Source: Rhodothermales bacterium (GTDB lineage: Bacteria; Bacteroidota; Rhodothermia; Rhodothermales; UBA10348). From it: a stretch of 7,319 nucleotides of DNA. The position numbers and the translations under genes are program-made. The stretch covers positions 1 to 7,319 of the forward strand of contig JAURGV010000115.1 of the NCBI GenBank assembly GCA_030833605.1, in the 5' to 3' direction. Every line of letters begins with the position of its first letter. Within the stretch, counting starts at the first letter, position 1. Below the pieces are notes generated by a model. That model searched no databases and was not told the DNA's origin. It saw only the letters and a list, made by a program, of their open reading frames with translations. Positions 1 through 5,810 of this stretch are shown here, one piece after another.

Positions 1-111
1 AAACAATTTAATCGTCCTCAAGGAGTCGCCTACTTCAGACAAATTGTGTACGTGGCAGATACCGGAAATAACCGCATTTCTCGATTCCGGTTGAACACAG
101 ATTTTGAGTAA
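1..111 (+). CDS. NHL-repeat protein, C-terminal end only (partial)
   Basis: The window opens inside a plus-strand reading frame that ends with TAA at 109-111. The 36 visible residues include FNRPQGVA followed by VYVADTGNNRISRF, the signature of one NHL repeat (one blade of a beta-propeller). NHL propellers act as binding or scaffold modules, and in bacteria they are common in exported proteins. The chain ends shortly after this blade with a short charged tail (LNTDFE) and shows no T9SS sorting domain, unlike the next gene. The start, total length, signal peptide and number of blades lie outside the window, so no specific function can be given. The next ATG begins one base after the stop, which suggests co-transcription and perhaps translational coupling with the nuclease. 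The repeat assignment is firm; the gene's role is unknown. Confidence 0.8.
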   Translation, partial: KQFNRPQGVAYFRQIVYVADTGNNRISRFRLNTDFE

Positions 112-112
112 A

Positions 113-1327
113 ATGAAGCAGTTATTGCCGATTCCCTCCCTAAAGGTAGCCCTAACAATGTGCTTCCTTTTCGTGGCCATTCCTTTTCACAGCGCGCACC
201 ATGCTTCGGCCCAAATCAGTCGAGTTGGGAGTGATGCCCTGTTTGATGTAGCCACCTGGAATATTGAATGGTTTGGAGCGGCGAACAATGGACCGAATAA
301 CGATAACCTTCAGGTCCAAAACGTCAAAGACATTCTGGAAGGCTCAGAAATCGAATTGTGGGCGGTTCAGGAAATATCGAGCACCACTCGGTTTGACGAA
401 CTGCTGGCCGCACTCGCACCAGGATGGCAAGGTGAGCTTGCTACTCAATCGGGGTCTCAACGCGTGGGGTACATTTGGAATACCAAATTTGTCTCCAAGC
501 GCAGTTCAACCCACATTTTAACCTCCTTTTCTGATGATTTTGCAGGACGGCCGCCTCTAAAAGCAGAATTCGATGTAACCCTTGCCGACACAACCCTCCG
601 GGTAACGCTCATAAATGTTCACATGAAGGCCTTTGGAGACGCAGAATCCTATCAAAAACGCGTAAATGCCTCTGAGCGGGTTAAAAACCATATTGATTTC
701 TCATCGCTTGGGACGGCAAGCGTCATCTTCTTGGGCGACTTCAACGATGGTTTGACGGCCTCCACCTACGCTAATCAAGTGTCCCCTTACGCCAATTTTT
801 TGCAAGACGCAGCGAACTACCAAGCTCTGACTTTAGAGTTGGAAAACAAAAACGAGTATACCTGGATTGGAGGGTCTCCTGGGTCAAATCTAGACCATAT
901 CGTCATTTCATCGGAATTGTCTGGCTCCTATTTGTCAGGCTCGGTGAGTACCATGAAGGGGCTTCGGAGCTTATTCGGATTTACGGCCCAAACCTCCGAT
1001 CACTTGCCGGTCTATGCCTCGTTTGGCTCTTCCACCGCGCTGGATACGGACGAAACGGACCTCCCCGTCGCCTTTATGGTGCGGGATATGTACCCAAATC
1101 CTTCGAGCGGAACGTCCCAGGTCACCATTTCAGCTTCCAAATATTCAGCCGTTGATATCCGGGTGTACGACGCCCTAGGCCGACTCCTAAGCACTAAAAC
1201 ACACCAAGTCGTTGCCGGCGACCACACCCTTCCTGTTCCTGTCCAACACCTCGTCCCCGGGGCCTATTTCGTACAAATCAATTCGGGCTACTCGCAGACT
1301 ACGCGTCCATTGATGATTGTTCGATAG
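113..1327 (+). CDS. Secreted endonuclease/exonuclease/phosphatase-family nuclease with T9SS sorting domain
   Basis: This 404-residue protein has three parts. Residues 1-33 are a signal peptide with a hydrophobic core (VALTMCFLFVAIPF) and a likely cut after ASA. Residues about 45-305 form a DNase I-like domain. Residues about 325-404 are a T9SS type A sorting domain (YPNPSSG, DALGRLLS, LVPGAYFVQI). The catalytic set looks complete: N50 in TWNIEWF, E87 in AVQEI, H170 in INVHMK, D209 and N211 in LGDFND, D261-H262 in LDHI, and D296-H297 in SDHLPV. It is therefore probably an active metal-dependent phosphodiesterase, exported across both membranes and then released or anchored on the surface. The family also contains phosphatases and sphingomyelinases, so DNA as substrate is inferred. 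The ATG at 113 is preferred over the in-frame TTG at 104, which lies inside the upstream gene, because it gives a standard lysine-then-hydrophobic signal peptide. No Shine-Dalgarno is visible, so coupling to the NHL gene is likely. Confidence 0.9.
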   Translation: MKQLLPIPSLKVALTMCFLFVAIPFHSAHHASAQISRVGSDALFDVATWNIEWFGAANNGPNNDNLQVQNVKDILEGSEIELWAVQEISSTTRFDELLAALAPGWQGELATQSGSQRVGYIWNTKFVSKRSSTHILTSFSDDFAGRPPLKAEFDVTLADTTLRVTLINVHMKAFGDAESYQKRVNASERVKNHIDFSSLGTASVIFLGDFNDGLTASTYANQVSPYANFLQDAANYQALTLELENKNEYTWIGGSPGSNLDHIVISSELSGSYLSGSVSTMKGLRSLFGFTAQTSDHLPVYASFGSSTALDTDETDLPVAFMVRDMYPNPSSGTSQVTISASKYSAVDIRVYDALGRLLSTKTHQVVAGDHTLPVPVQHLVPGAYFVQINSGYSQTTRPLMIVR

Positions 1328-1332
1328 GTGTT

Positions 1333-1406
1333 TGATTCTGGGCACTCATCTCACTAGTGAATTTCGCTACGCTCAATTCAAATCGTTCGCTGAGCACCCA
1401 GAATCA
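1333..1406. terminator. Long inverted repeat after the nuclease gene, possible terminator
   Basis: TGATTCTGGGCACTCA at 1333-1348 pairs with TGAGCACCCAGAATCA at 1391-1406, with 14 of 16 positions complementary and the two mismatches adjacent. The 42-base loop holds a smaller inverted repeat, TGAATT at 1358-1363 against AATTCA at 1375-1380. The hairpin starts six bases after the nuclease stop codon, where a terminator would be expected. There is no T-run after either arm, so a classical intrinsic terminator is not shown. Another possible role is an mRNA 3'-end stabilising hairpin. Confidence 0.45.
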
Positions 1407-1598
1407 TTCATAGGGTGATTCACATCGCTCAACCGCTACGCGCAAACTCCTTCTCGGTGCGGTTCTAGAACATTAGCGTAGGTGTTTGGCGAACGATTGA
1501 AGTATGAGAGTCGGGGTGCTAATCGAACATGTGATGTGCCGAGAGGGGCTTTAGCGTGTTGGGAGAGCGATTTGAATTCTGCTCGCACAATTCACTAG
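1354..1598. repeat. Inverted copies of a short palindromic intergenic motif
   Basis: The gap between the convergent genes contains related sequences in opposite orientation. Copy 1 (1354-1385) begins CTAGTGAATT and ends AATTCAAATCG. Copy 2 (1568-1598) is its reverse complement, beginning CGATTTGAATT and ending AATTCACTAG. Both ends are identical; only the 10-12 bases between them differ. A third fragment, GCGAACGATTGAA at 1489-1501, matches the reverse complement of 1377-1390 apart from one missing base. CGCTACGC occurs at both 1365-1372 and 1434-1441. The pattern resembles dispersed palindromic intergenic repeats (REP-like elements), but whether the motif recurs elsewhere in the genome cannot be seen here. 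Apart from this and the two hairpins, the 294-base gap holds nothing I recognise. Confidence 0.5.
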
Positions 1599-1620
1599 CG
1601 AAAACAACAGGCTAAAGCCC
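1546..1620. terminator. 16-bp inverted repeat abutting the dctM stop, possible terminator
   Basis: GGGCTTTAGCGTGTTG at 1546-1561 pairs with CAACAGGCTAAAGCCC at 1605-1620, with 15 of 16 positions complementary. The right arm ends one base before the dctM stop codon (1622-1624, minus strand). The loop is 43 bases and contains the inverted palindromic motif copy at 1568-1598. Its position suggests termination or 3'-end protection of the dctQM transcript, and the symmetry would also block readthrough from the nuclease side. On the minus strand a short TTTT follows the first arm rather than the complete hairpin, so it is not a textbook intrinsic terminator. Confidence 0.45.
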
Positions 1621-1621
1621 G

Positions 1622-2944
1622 CTAACTAAACGCCCAGGTCACCACTTCTGGCCACAAAATCACGACCATTAGGGCAATCGCTTGAATCGCGATAAACGGA
1701 ATTACCCCTCGATAAATCTCTCCCGTTGTGATTTCTGGCGGTGCTACACCGCGCAAATAAAACAACGCGAACCCAAATGGTGGGGTAAGGAACGACATTT
1801 GAAGGTTCATCCCCAACATCACGCCAAACCAAACCAGATCGATACCAAGCAATGCGGCGGCCGGCACGAGCAAGGGTATCACAATAAATGCGATCTCAAA
1901 AAAGTCGATAAAGAATCCGAGCAAGAACACCGTAAGGTTGGCGACCACCAGTAACCCAATTACGCCACCGGGTAAGTTGGTCAATAAGTGCTCAATCCAG
2001 AGGTCTCCATTCAGGCCACGAAATACCAGCGCGAACGCCGTAGAACCGATTAGCAAAAACAAGACCATGGAAGTAAGCCGGGTTGTACTATCCATGGTCT
2101 CCCGCAATGCCTTCCACGACAGCCGTTTATTAGCCGCAGCAAGTCCCATGGCGCCAAGGGCTCCCAATGCCCCGGCTTCGGTGGGCGTTGCAACCCCTGA
2201 AAATATGCTGCCCAAAACGAGCAAAATGAGCACCAATGGTGGAAGCAAAACCAACAACACCCGTTTCACCAGATCAGCTCCGTGGACATTACGCGCTTCT
2301 TTGGGAAGAGCAGGTGCCGAGGAAGGCTTGAAAATGGCAATCCCCACGCAATAGACCGCGTACATCCCAGCCAACATGATTCCGGGAAGCAATGAACCCA
2401 TGAACAGGTCCCCTACCGAAATTCCCATTTGATCCGCCAAAACAATCAAGACTACCGAAGGCGGTATAATTTGGCCTAGTGTTCCGGAAGCAGTGATTAC
2501 GCCTGCCGACAATTGGTGGGAGTACCCGTAGCGCAACATCACCGGCAGCGAGATCAGTCCCATGGCAACCACGCTCGCGCCCACCACGCCTGTTGCCGCG
2601 GCTAAAAGGCCTCCTACAAACACCACCGCCAGCGCCAATCCTCCTCGCATGGGTCCAAAAACTTGGCCAATCGTGGTTAAAAGGTCTTCGGCAAGTCGGG
2701 ACTTCTCCAGCATGGTCCCCATAAATATGAAAAAGGGCACCGCCAACAACACAAAATTGGACATGATGCCAAATGTGCGATCAGGGAGAGCCATGAGAAG
2801 GGGCCAATCGAACATGCCCAGTTCAACGCCCAAGAAAGCGAATATGAACGCCGTACCGCCCAAAGCAAAGGCTACGGGAAAGCCAGTAAAAATTAATATC
2901 AACGCCCCGACAAACATGAGAGGAGCAAGCCATTCTGCTTCCAT
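1622..2944 (-). CDS. dctM: TRAP transporter large permease subunit (DctM / FcbT3-like)
   Basis: This 440-residue protein is strongly hydrophobic, with roughly a dozen membrane segments from residue 6 to the C-terminus. That is the normal length and shape for the large subunit of tripartite ATP-independent periplasmic (TRAP) transporters, inner-membrane secondary transporters usually driven by a sodium gradient. Family hallmarks are VPFFIFMGTMLEKSRLAEDL (70-89), SGTLGQIIPPSVVLIVLAD (153-171), ATPTEAGALGALGAMGLA (252-269), FFIDFFEIAFIVIPLLVPA (344-362) and FLTPPFGFALFYLRGVAPP (385-403). The last motif and overall length point to the mannitol/chloroaromatic (FcbT3, COG4664-like) branch rather than classical C4-dicarboxylate DctM; this sub-assignment is from memory of the family. 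The ATG overlaps the dctQ stop (TAATG), and GAGGAG (complement of 2950-2955) lies 5 nt upstream as a good Shine-Dalgarno. The substrate cannot be inferred, because the binding protein is not in the window. Confidence 0.95.
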   Translation of the reverse strand: MEAEWLAPLMFVGALILIFTGFPVAFALGGTAFIFAFLGVELGMFDWPLLMALPDRTFGIMSNFVLLAVPFFIFMGTMLEKSRLAEDLLTTIGQVFGPMRGGLALAVVFVGGLLAAATGVVGASVVAMGLISLPVMLRYGYSHQLSAGVITASGTLGQIIPPSVVLIVLADQMGISVGDLFMGSLLPGIMLAGMYAVYCVGIAIFKPSSAPALPKEARNVHGADLVKRVLLVLLPPLVLILLVLGSIFSGVATPTEAGALGALGAMGLAAANKRLSWKALRETMDSTTRLTSMVLFLLIGSTAFALVFRGLNGDLWIEHLLTNLPGGVIGLLVVANLTVFLLGFFIDFFEIAFIVIPLLVPAAALLGIDLVWFGVMLGMNLQMSFLTPPFGFALFYLRGVAPPEITTGEIYRGVIPFIAIQAIALMVVILWPEVVTWAFS

Positions 2945-3501
2945 TACAGCTCCTCGTTGGGGTTAGGTTCGGTAGCAACGTCTTCCTTTCCCAGTACGAT
3001 GGCCAGATTTCGCACTATCATGGATACACCTTGCCCCAAAATCAGAATGAAGGCGATGGGGACGACCGTTTTAATGGGGTAGCGAGGAAGGCCTCCGGGA
3101 TCCGGTGACACTTCCATAACAGCCCATGAATTGACAACGGCGGGCCACGCCACCCATAGCATTAGGGCGCAGAACGGAACCAGTAATACAATGGTACCCA
3201 ACAAGTTAACCCAGGCCTTCCCTTTTAAACTAAGCTTGGAATACAGGATGTCGACTCGAACGTGTTCGTCGTGCTTTAGCGCATAGGAAGCACCGAACAA
3301 AAACAGAATGGAAAAGAGATACCACTGAAGCTCCAAATACATATTGGAGCTTATTCCCATCCCCGTAAACTTGTCCAAATACCGAACTACGGTGTTGAAT
3401 CCACCGACCAAAACCATGGCTAGCGATAACCAATACAGCCATTTGCCAAATCGATCGATAAAGCGATCCCAACGATCAGCAAAGCGAAGTAACAGTTCCA
3501 A
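2944..3501 (-). CDS. dctQ: TRAP transporter small permease subunit (DctQ / FcbT2-like)
   Basis: This 185-residue protein has four hydrophobic segments at about 21-39, 60-76, 97-120 and 145-164, the layout of the small TRAP subunit that partners DctM. Diagnostic stretches are ELQWYLFSILFLFGASYALK (57-76) followed by HDEHVRVDIL, and EVSPDPGGLPRYPIKTVVP (130-148), typical of the FcbT2-like branch (COG4665-like). The chain ends in an acidic hydrophilic tail and stops inside the dctM start, so the two subunits are almost certainly made together. The start is unusual. No in-frame ATG occurs before residue 29, which is already inside the first membrane segment, and an in-frame TAG lies three codons upstream. 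TTG at 3501 is therefore the most credible start, with at best a weak AGAAG sequence in front. The gene lies 96 bases after rarA on the same strand. Confidence 0.93.
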   Translation of the reverse strand: MELLLRFADRWDRFIDRFGKWLYWLSLAMVLVGGFNTVVRYLDKFTGMGISSNMYLELQWYLFSILFLFGASYALKHDEHVRVDILYSKLSLKGKAWVNLLGTIVLLVPFCALMLWVAWPAVVNSWAVMEVSPDPGGLPRYPIKTVVPIAFILILGQGVSMIVRNLAIVLGKEDVATEPNPNEEL

Positions 3502-3534
3502 AGGCTTCTATGCGGTTTAAATCGGTTTCTAAAT

Positions 3535-3555
3535 GGGTCTGATGCGAGTAGACCC
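3535..3555 (-). terminator. Short hairpin between rarA and dctQ
   Basis: GGGTCT at 3535-3540 and AGACCC at 3550-3555 form a perfect 6-bp stem with a 9-base loop, inside the 96-base gap between the rarA stop and the dctQ start. On the minus strand it is followed by ATTTAGAAACC, which is A/T-rich but not a T-run. It could partly terminate the glycosylase-rarA transcript before dctQ, or set the relative level of the two gene pairs. A stem this short can arise by chance, so the call is weak. Confidence 0.25.
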
Positions 3556-3597
3556 CTCTTGCACGGCCCTAAAGTAACACAAACAGTACAAGCAACG

Positions 3598-4989
3598 CTA
3601 TTCCGACTCGGACGACTTTTCCGAAGGTGAGTCGCCCGGTGCGTCTTTGTAACGGTTTACCCTTCTAACGATATCCTTTTCATCGTCACGCGAGCGTAAA
3701 TAGTTGAGGCGTTCCTGAATGGTTCTCTCGTATCCGACATCACTAGGATGGTAGAAATAGGTGCCCAACATATCCTCTGGCAAATATTGTTGCGGTACGT
3801 AGTTATTCCGAAATGAATGGGGATACAGATACCCCTCACCGTGGCCCAACCCTTTTGCGTCTCGACTACCATCCTTCAAATGATTGGGTACGTCTCCTGT
3901 CTGCTCGTTTTCGACAAATTTAAGGGCTTCAAAAAACGACCCCGTCGTGTTGCTCTTGGGCGCTGTAGCTAAATACAAGCAGCATTCTGCTAAGTGATAC
4001 CGCCCTTCAGGAAGTCCTACGTATTCAAACGCTTGAGCGCATGAAACGGCCACTTGGACAGCCCTTGGGTCCGCCAACCCGATATCTTCTGCTGCAAAAA
4101 TGAGCATCCGCCGAATAATAAATTTCGGGTCCTCACCAGCGTACAACATGCGCCCCATCCAATACATCGAGGCGTCGGGGTCCGACCCGCGAAGGCTTTT
4201 GATGAATGCCGAGATCGTGTCGAAATGGGCGTCGCCTTCTTTGTCGTACAAAATAGCCCGTTTTTGAATGGACTCTTCAGCAACTTCTCTGGTGATTATG
4301 AGGTCGTCCGTGGTTTCAACGGCAAGTTCCAACGCGTTGAGCAGCGAGCGGGCATCTCCATTGCACGTAGAAACAAGGTGAGCGAGTGCGTCGGGTTCAA
4401 TGGTCACGCCGCGCTTTCCGTATCCGCGTTCCGCGTCGGAAAGCGCGGCCCGTACCACCCCTTCCAAATCTTCCTCGGTAAGCGATTTCAATTCAAAAAC
4501 TCGAGAGCGCGACACCAGCGCCTTGATCACTTCGAAGTAGGGATTTTCGGTGGTTGCCCCAATCAACGTAACGGTCCCGTTCTCTACGTGGGGAAGCAGG
4601 GCGTCCTGCTGCGATTTATTAAACCGGTGCACTTCATCAATAAACAAAATGGTTCGCTGATGGTGGTGCTTTAAGTGATCTTCGGCATCCTGAATGGCCA
4701 AACGAATATCCTTGACGCCCGCCAGGACCGCGTTCATGGTCACAAAATGGGATCGTGTCGACCCAGCAATAATGCGCGCTAGCGTCGTTTTACCCGTTCC
4801 TGGCGGGCCATACAATATCAATGATGTGATTCGATCCGCTTCAATCGAGCGCCTAAGCAACCTTCCCGGACCTAAAATGTGCTTTTGGCCGACATATTCC
4901 TCTATCGTGCGCGGACGCATCCGATCCGCCAGTGGCGCACGCGAAAAACGCAATTTTTCAGCCTTCGCATCAAATAAGTCACTACTCAT
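3598..4989 (-). CDS. rarA: Replication-associated recombination protein A (RarA/MgsA AAA+ ATPase)
   Basis: RarA is a cytoplasmic AAA+ ATPase related to clamp-loader subunits and to eukaryotic WRNIP1/Mgs1. It acts at stalled replication forks and single-strand/double-strand junctions. The 463-residue length is slightly above the usual ~440. Visible motifs are RPRTIEEYVGQ (26-36), Walker A GPPGTGKT (61-68), Walker B ILFIDE (114-119) followed by VHRFNKSQQDALL, sensor 1 GATTENP (144-150), arginine-finger region SRSRVFEL (160-167) and sensor 2 GDARSLLN (211-218). The conserved C-terminal tetramerisation region includes DPDASMYWMGRMLYAGEDP and VPNHLKDGSRDAKGLGHGEG. All key residues are present. The tail after about residue 440 is charged and serine-rich. 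The ATG overlaps the upstream glycosylase stop as ATGA (4986-4989) and has no Shine-Dalgarno, so translation probably depends on coupling. Confidence 0.97.
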   Translation of the reverse strand: MSSDLFDAKAEKLRFSRAPLADRMRPRTIEEYVGQKHILGPGRLLRRSIEADRITSLILYGPPGTGKTTLARIIAGSTRSHFVTMNAVLAGVKDIRLAIQDAEDHLKHHHQRTILFIDEVHRFNKSQQDALLPHVENGTVTLIGATTENPYFEVIKALVSRSRVFELKSLTEEDLEGVVRAALSDAERGYGKRGVTIEPDALAHLVSTCNGDARSLLNALELAVETTDDLIITREVAEESIQKRAILYDKEGDAHFDTISAFIKSLRGSDPDASMYWMGRMLYAGEDPKFIIRRMLIFAAEDIGLADPRAVQVAVSCAQAFEYVGLPEGRYHLAECCLYLATAPKSNTTGSFFEALKFVENEQTGDVPNHLKDGSRDAKGLGHGEGYLYPHSFRNNYVPQQYLPEDMLGTYFYHPSDVGYERTIQERLNYLRSRDDEKDIVRRVNRYKDAPGDSPSEKSSESE

Positions 4990-5750
4990 GCGCCCAAACC
5001 CAGCCGTTTCATTTCTTTCGTAATCCCTTGAGCAAACAAGGTAGCACCTCCTTGGGAAGGATGCCGGACATAAACGGCCTCGCAGCCCACCTTCTTCAAT
5101 GCACTTTCTGCTTTACGCCCCACTGCAATCACAGACTGTGGCGACAAAACATCCACAATCTGCCCCAATAAGCCGACAAATCGATCAATTTCGCTCGTTC
5201 TCGGTGTTCGAATCGACAGAGGTGCTCCCATTTTATACGGATGAAAAGGAACCGTATTCCACGTAAAAATGTGCCGATAAAAGGGCAAAAGTGTCTTCCA
5301 ATAAATGGAAGCGCTGTACTCTTTATGAGGCTCAGCACCCAAGCTGGTTTGCGACCCCTTCAAGGGGAATGAAGGGTCCAAAAGTTGTTGCTCACTTGTT
5401 ATTGGAACACCCGTAAACCGGCATCCCCAAGGACCTGGCGCCTCCATAAGAATCAAAACGCTTGGGGGTTCTCTTCGATCACAGATGTACGAAGTCAGGT
5501 TGGCCCGGCGAATTAGATGAGCATTGGGCACATCCAACGCGCTATTCGACGTGGAATACGGATTAAACAAGTCCTCGGCCGATGGCTCACTAAACAAATT
5601 ATTCGCAATCAAACCGTTGAGTTTGAGCAACATATTCGGTGTATAAGGTATATGGGGCGTCTCGTCCGGTTGAAAGTAGTTGTTCAGGGACAGGCGTTCA
5701 ACTTTGCTGAATAGCGAATTTTCGTTGCAGATTGAATTTCTATGGCTCAA
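4986..5750 (-). CDS. Uracil-DNA glycosylase superfamily protein
   Basis: These enzymes excise uracil or related damaged bases from DNA to start base-excision repair. In this 254-residue protein the core lies at about 95-250. Motif 1 is LILMEAPGPWGCRFTGVPIT (99-118), followed by TWNTVPFHPY (163-172), the hydrophobic strand SVIAVGRKA (206-214) and motif 2 VRHPSQGG (228-235). EAPG with a downstream HPS is the superfamily pattern. The context GPWG...TGVP recalls SMUG1-type enzymes, while the glutamate is more like families 4/5, so I do not assign a numbered family or a substrate. The first ~90 residues are not part of the recognisable core. The start is uncertain: TTG at 5750 gives the full length, while the first in-frame ATG is codon 40 at 5633, and neither has a clear Shine-Dalgarno. 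The 4-nt overlap with rarA places both in one DNA-maintenance unit. Confidence 0.82.
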   Translation of the reverse strand: MSHRNSICNENSLFSKVERLSLNNYFQPDETPHIPYTPNMLLKLNGLIANNLFSEPSAEDLFNPYSTSNSALDVPNAHLIRRANLTSYICDRREPPSVLILMEAPGPWGCRFTGVPITSEQQLLDPSFPLKGSQTSLGAEPHKEYSASIYWKTLLPFYRHIFTWNTVPFHPYKMGAPLSIRTPRTSEIDRFVGLLGQIVDVLSPQSVIAVGRKAESALKKVGCEAVYVRHPSQGGATLFAQGITKEMKRLGLGA

Positions 5751-5810
5751 AAAAGACTGCTGTGACGTATAAACACCTTAGATAATTGTTGTTTTTTACG
5801 CGTGAATGTT
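5751..5810. promoter_or_regulatory. Divergent intergenic region between the glycosylase-rarA unit and gltA
   Basis: This stretch of about 60 bases must hold the promoter for gltA (plus strand) and probably that of the minus-strand repair unit. It is A/T-rich, with TTAGATAATTGTTG at 5779-5792 and a T-run at 5791-5797. GATAAT could serve as a -10 element, but no -35 at proper spacing is evident, and neither the Bacteroidota -7 consensus (TAnnTTTG) nor its -33 TTTG is clearly met. The region is inferred from gene orientation; no specific promoter is claimed. Confidence 0.4.

Noticed and set aside
1351..1471. Perfect 10-base palindromes TCACTAGTGA (1351-1360) and GTTCTAGAAC (1462-1471) as operator or integration sites.
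   Set aside because: No regulator or recombinase is nearby and no target gene start is close, since both flanking genes end here. They are noted only as part of the repeat-rich gap.
1938..2966. Open plus-strand frames (1938-2354 and 2562-2966) opposite dctM.
   Set aside because: They are antisense to a clearly conserved membrane protein gene, and their Ala/Pro/Thr/Asn-rich translations are what the complement of hydrophobic codons gives.
3581..3591. An 11-base word TTGTACTGTTT on the minus strand upstream of dctQ that also occurs on the plus strand at 7135-7145 upstream of the last gene.
   Set aside because: Several shared 11-mers are expected by chance in a window this size when both strands are compared, and the flanks do not match each other or a known promoter consensus.
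4054..4674. A 206-codon open frame on the plus strand.
   Set aside because: It lies entirely antisense to rarA, whose protein is conserved throughout. The translated sequence is basic and low in recognisable motifs, and there is no start signal.
5761..5790. A sigma-70-like promoter TGTGAC/GATAAT for gltA.
   Set aside because: The spacing is only 14 bases and the -35 match is poor, so a named promoter cannot be supported.
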